Shown one piece after another: positions 63,402 to 64,000 of a DNA stretch of 64,000 bases. Source of the DNA: Cladorhizidae sp. MBARI D1340-BT2. Taxonomy: Eukaryota > Porifera > Demospongiae > Poecilosclerida > Cladorhizidae. The position numbers and the translations under genes are program-made. Each line of letters opens with the position of its first letter. Within the stretch, counting starts at the first letter, position 1. Location: NCBI GenBank assembly GCA_028752905.1, contig JAQNBH010000008.1, forward strand, positions 4,244,413 through 4,308,412. Reading direction: 5' to 3'. The notes beneath the pieces were generated by a model. The model saw only the letters and a program-made list of their open reading frames with translations. It was not told where the DNA came from and ran no database searches.

Positions 63402-64000
63402 GTGTGGTTTTCGTGAAGTGGGCGTTTTCGGTCCAAACCTATACGGCAATTGCCGGAATATTACTTCCTAACAATATAAATCTTCAGAAGAAGTCTCAGC
63501 ACAACTTCTCTTTCCAGGTTCGCTTTCTTTGACGCCCAGACCTTACTATTGCTTCTCTCTCACAATAGCCTTATCTAGACCAAGTATATAATCAAACAGT
63601 CTTCTCTCTCTCTCTCTAGACCTCTGCCCTCCTTTTCTGTATAAGGTAAGTTGATTATAATCAACAATAACAAAATGATGTACACGACCACGTCTATCAA
63701 TACATCATTACTCCTATTGTTTTCTACCAAATTATATATTACACAGAGCCAAGTCAGCTCAGTTCTGAGTCTCTCTTCAGTTCATTGAGGAGTTAGTTTG
63801 TTGAGGGGCTTTCCTTCTTTCTTCCAGCTTGTTGATTACTCCTTCTCCTCCTCTCTCGAAGTCTCTTGTTCTTTTATAGGCAGCTGGTTTATCTTGTGTT
63901 GTGCCTAGGATCATTCTCCTCAGAGACTGATCTGACCAATCAGGAGTTCCTTTTTCCAACCAATCAGGGGTCTCTGCTGTCCAAGTGGGATGATCCATAG
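63402..64000. repeat. Cassette, first 599 of 795 bp (unit 13)
   Basis: Identical by eye as far as it goes. It is cut at the window edge just past the ATG of the - strand ORF (63777-63998). Predicted + intron 63646-63746, - TATA 63871-63878, CCAAT pair 63936-63967. Confidence 0.92.

Larger units (their letters stand above)
1..64000. repeat. Macrosatellite: 13 head-to-tail units with nested minisatellites
   Basis: The same 795-bp cassette recurs at 2793, 6071, 9315, 15216, 19059, 23641, 29123, 35048, 40980, 46635, 49247, 55103 and 63402, always followed by the same 130-bp lead where the window continues. Between lead and next cassette lie a 25-bp array, a 47-bp array, a 114-bp linker and an A-tract. 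All units have the same orientation. Complete units sum exactly as 130 + 25n + 2 + 47-mer array + 114 + A-tract + 795. The layout resembles known macrosatellites such as D4Z4 or DXZ4 in form only; no sequence relation is claimed. No flanking unique DNA is present, so the full array extends beyond both edges. Confidence 0.97.
55898..64000 (+). repeat. Macrosatellite unit 13 (8,103 bp in view, truncated)
   Basis: Longest unit. If the cassette is the usual 795 bp, the unit would end 196 bp beyond the window, giving 8,299 bp. Confidence 0.9.

Noticed and set aside
1..64000. Ribosomal DNA intergenic spacer
   Set aside because: Spacers have subrepeats and promoters like this, but 12 full units pass without any 18S, 5.8S, 28S or 5S sequence.
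408..64000. Centromeric alpha-type or telomeric repeats
   Set aside because: No CENP-B-box-like sequence, no 171-bp period and no TTAGGG-type runs were seen; centromere or subtelomere location cannot be judged from this window.

Overview
The whole 64 kb window is one tandem array of tandem arrays, a macrosatellite, and holds no recognisable protein or RNA gene. The array is made of 13 head-to-tail units (12 complete; the 13th runs off the right edge) of 2.6 to more than 8.1 kb. GT-AG intron signals, a CCAAT/TATA promoter-like block and the repeat architecture point to a eukaryotic nuclear genome, probably an animal. A marine invertebrate such as a sponge is only a guess, and the species cannot be named from this sequence. 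Two runs of exactly 100 N (26212-26311 and 51401-51500) look like unknown-length scaffold gaps inside repeat arrays.

Every unit has the same order on the + strand: (1) a 130-bp lead ending in two copies of a 40-bp repeat; (2) a 25-bp minisatellite of 11 to 37 copies; (3) a 2-bp CG junction; (4) a 47-bp minisatellite of 27 to 142 copies, always ending after nucleotide 37 of a monomer; (5) a 114-bp AT-rich linker; (6) an A-rich tract of 37-77 bp; (7) a 795-bp complex cassette. The lead, linker and cassette have constant length in every complete unit. Unit size differs only through 25-mer number, 47-mer number and A-tract length. I count about 206 25-mers and about 950 47-mers, and the 47-mers alone cover roughly 44.5 kb (about 70%) of the window.

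Unit starts: 1, 3588, 6866, 10110, 16011, 19854, 24436, 29918, 35843, 41775, 47430, 50042 and 55898.

The cassette is the only part with gene-like signals. On the - strand it has two CCAAT (ATTGG) boxes 24 bp apart and a TATAAAAG box about 58 bp downstream, a plausible Pol II core promoter. It would fire through the A-tract and read the antisense of the minisatellites. On the + strand it has a TATAAA, a CT run and a consensus 101-bp intron (GTAAGT...ACACAG) containing a 16-bp perfect palindrome and a 9-bp-stem hairpin. By eye the 12 complete cassettes differ at a single base (9811). The minisatellites next to them vary freely in copy number and variant order, so the units were either amplified or homogenised recently, or the cassette is constrained. 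A 73-codon ATG-initiated - strand ORF (87 codons if a GTG start is allowed) occurs in every cassette, but it overlaps the CCAAT/TATA block and is probably not coding.

Units fall into related groups. Units 8 and 9 are near-identical neighbours. Units 5 and 7 share identical 25-mer arrays and left ends although unit 6 lies between them. Units 2 and 3 differ by small slippage events. Unit 4 carries an internal duplication of exactly 40 monomers. Unit 6 carries an island of diverged monomers. All comparisons were made by eye.
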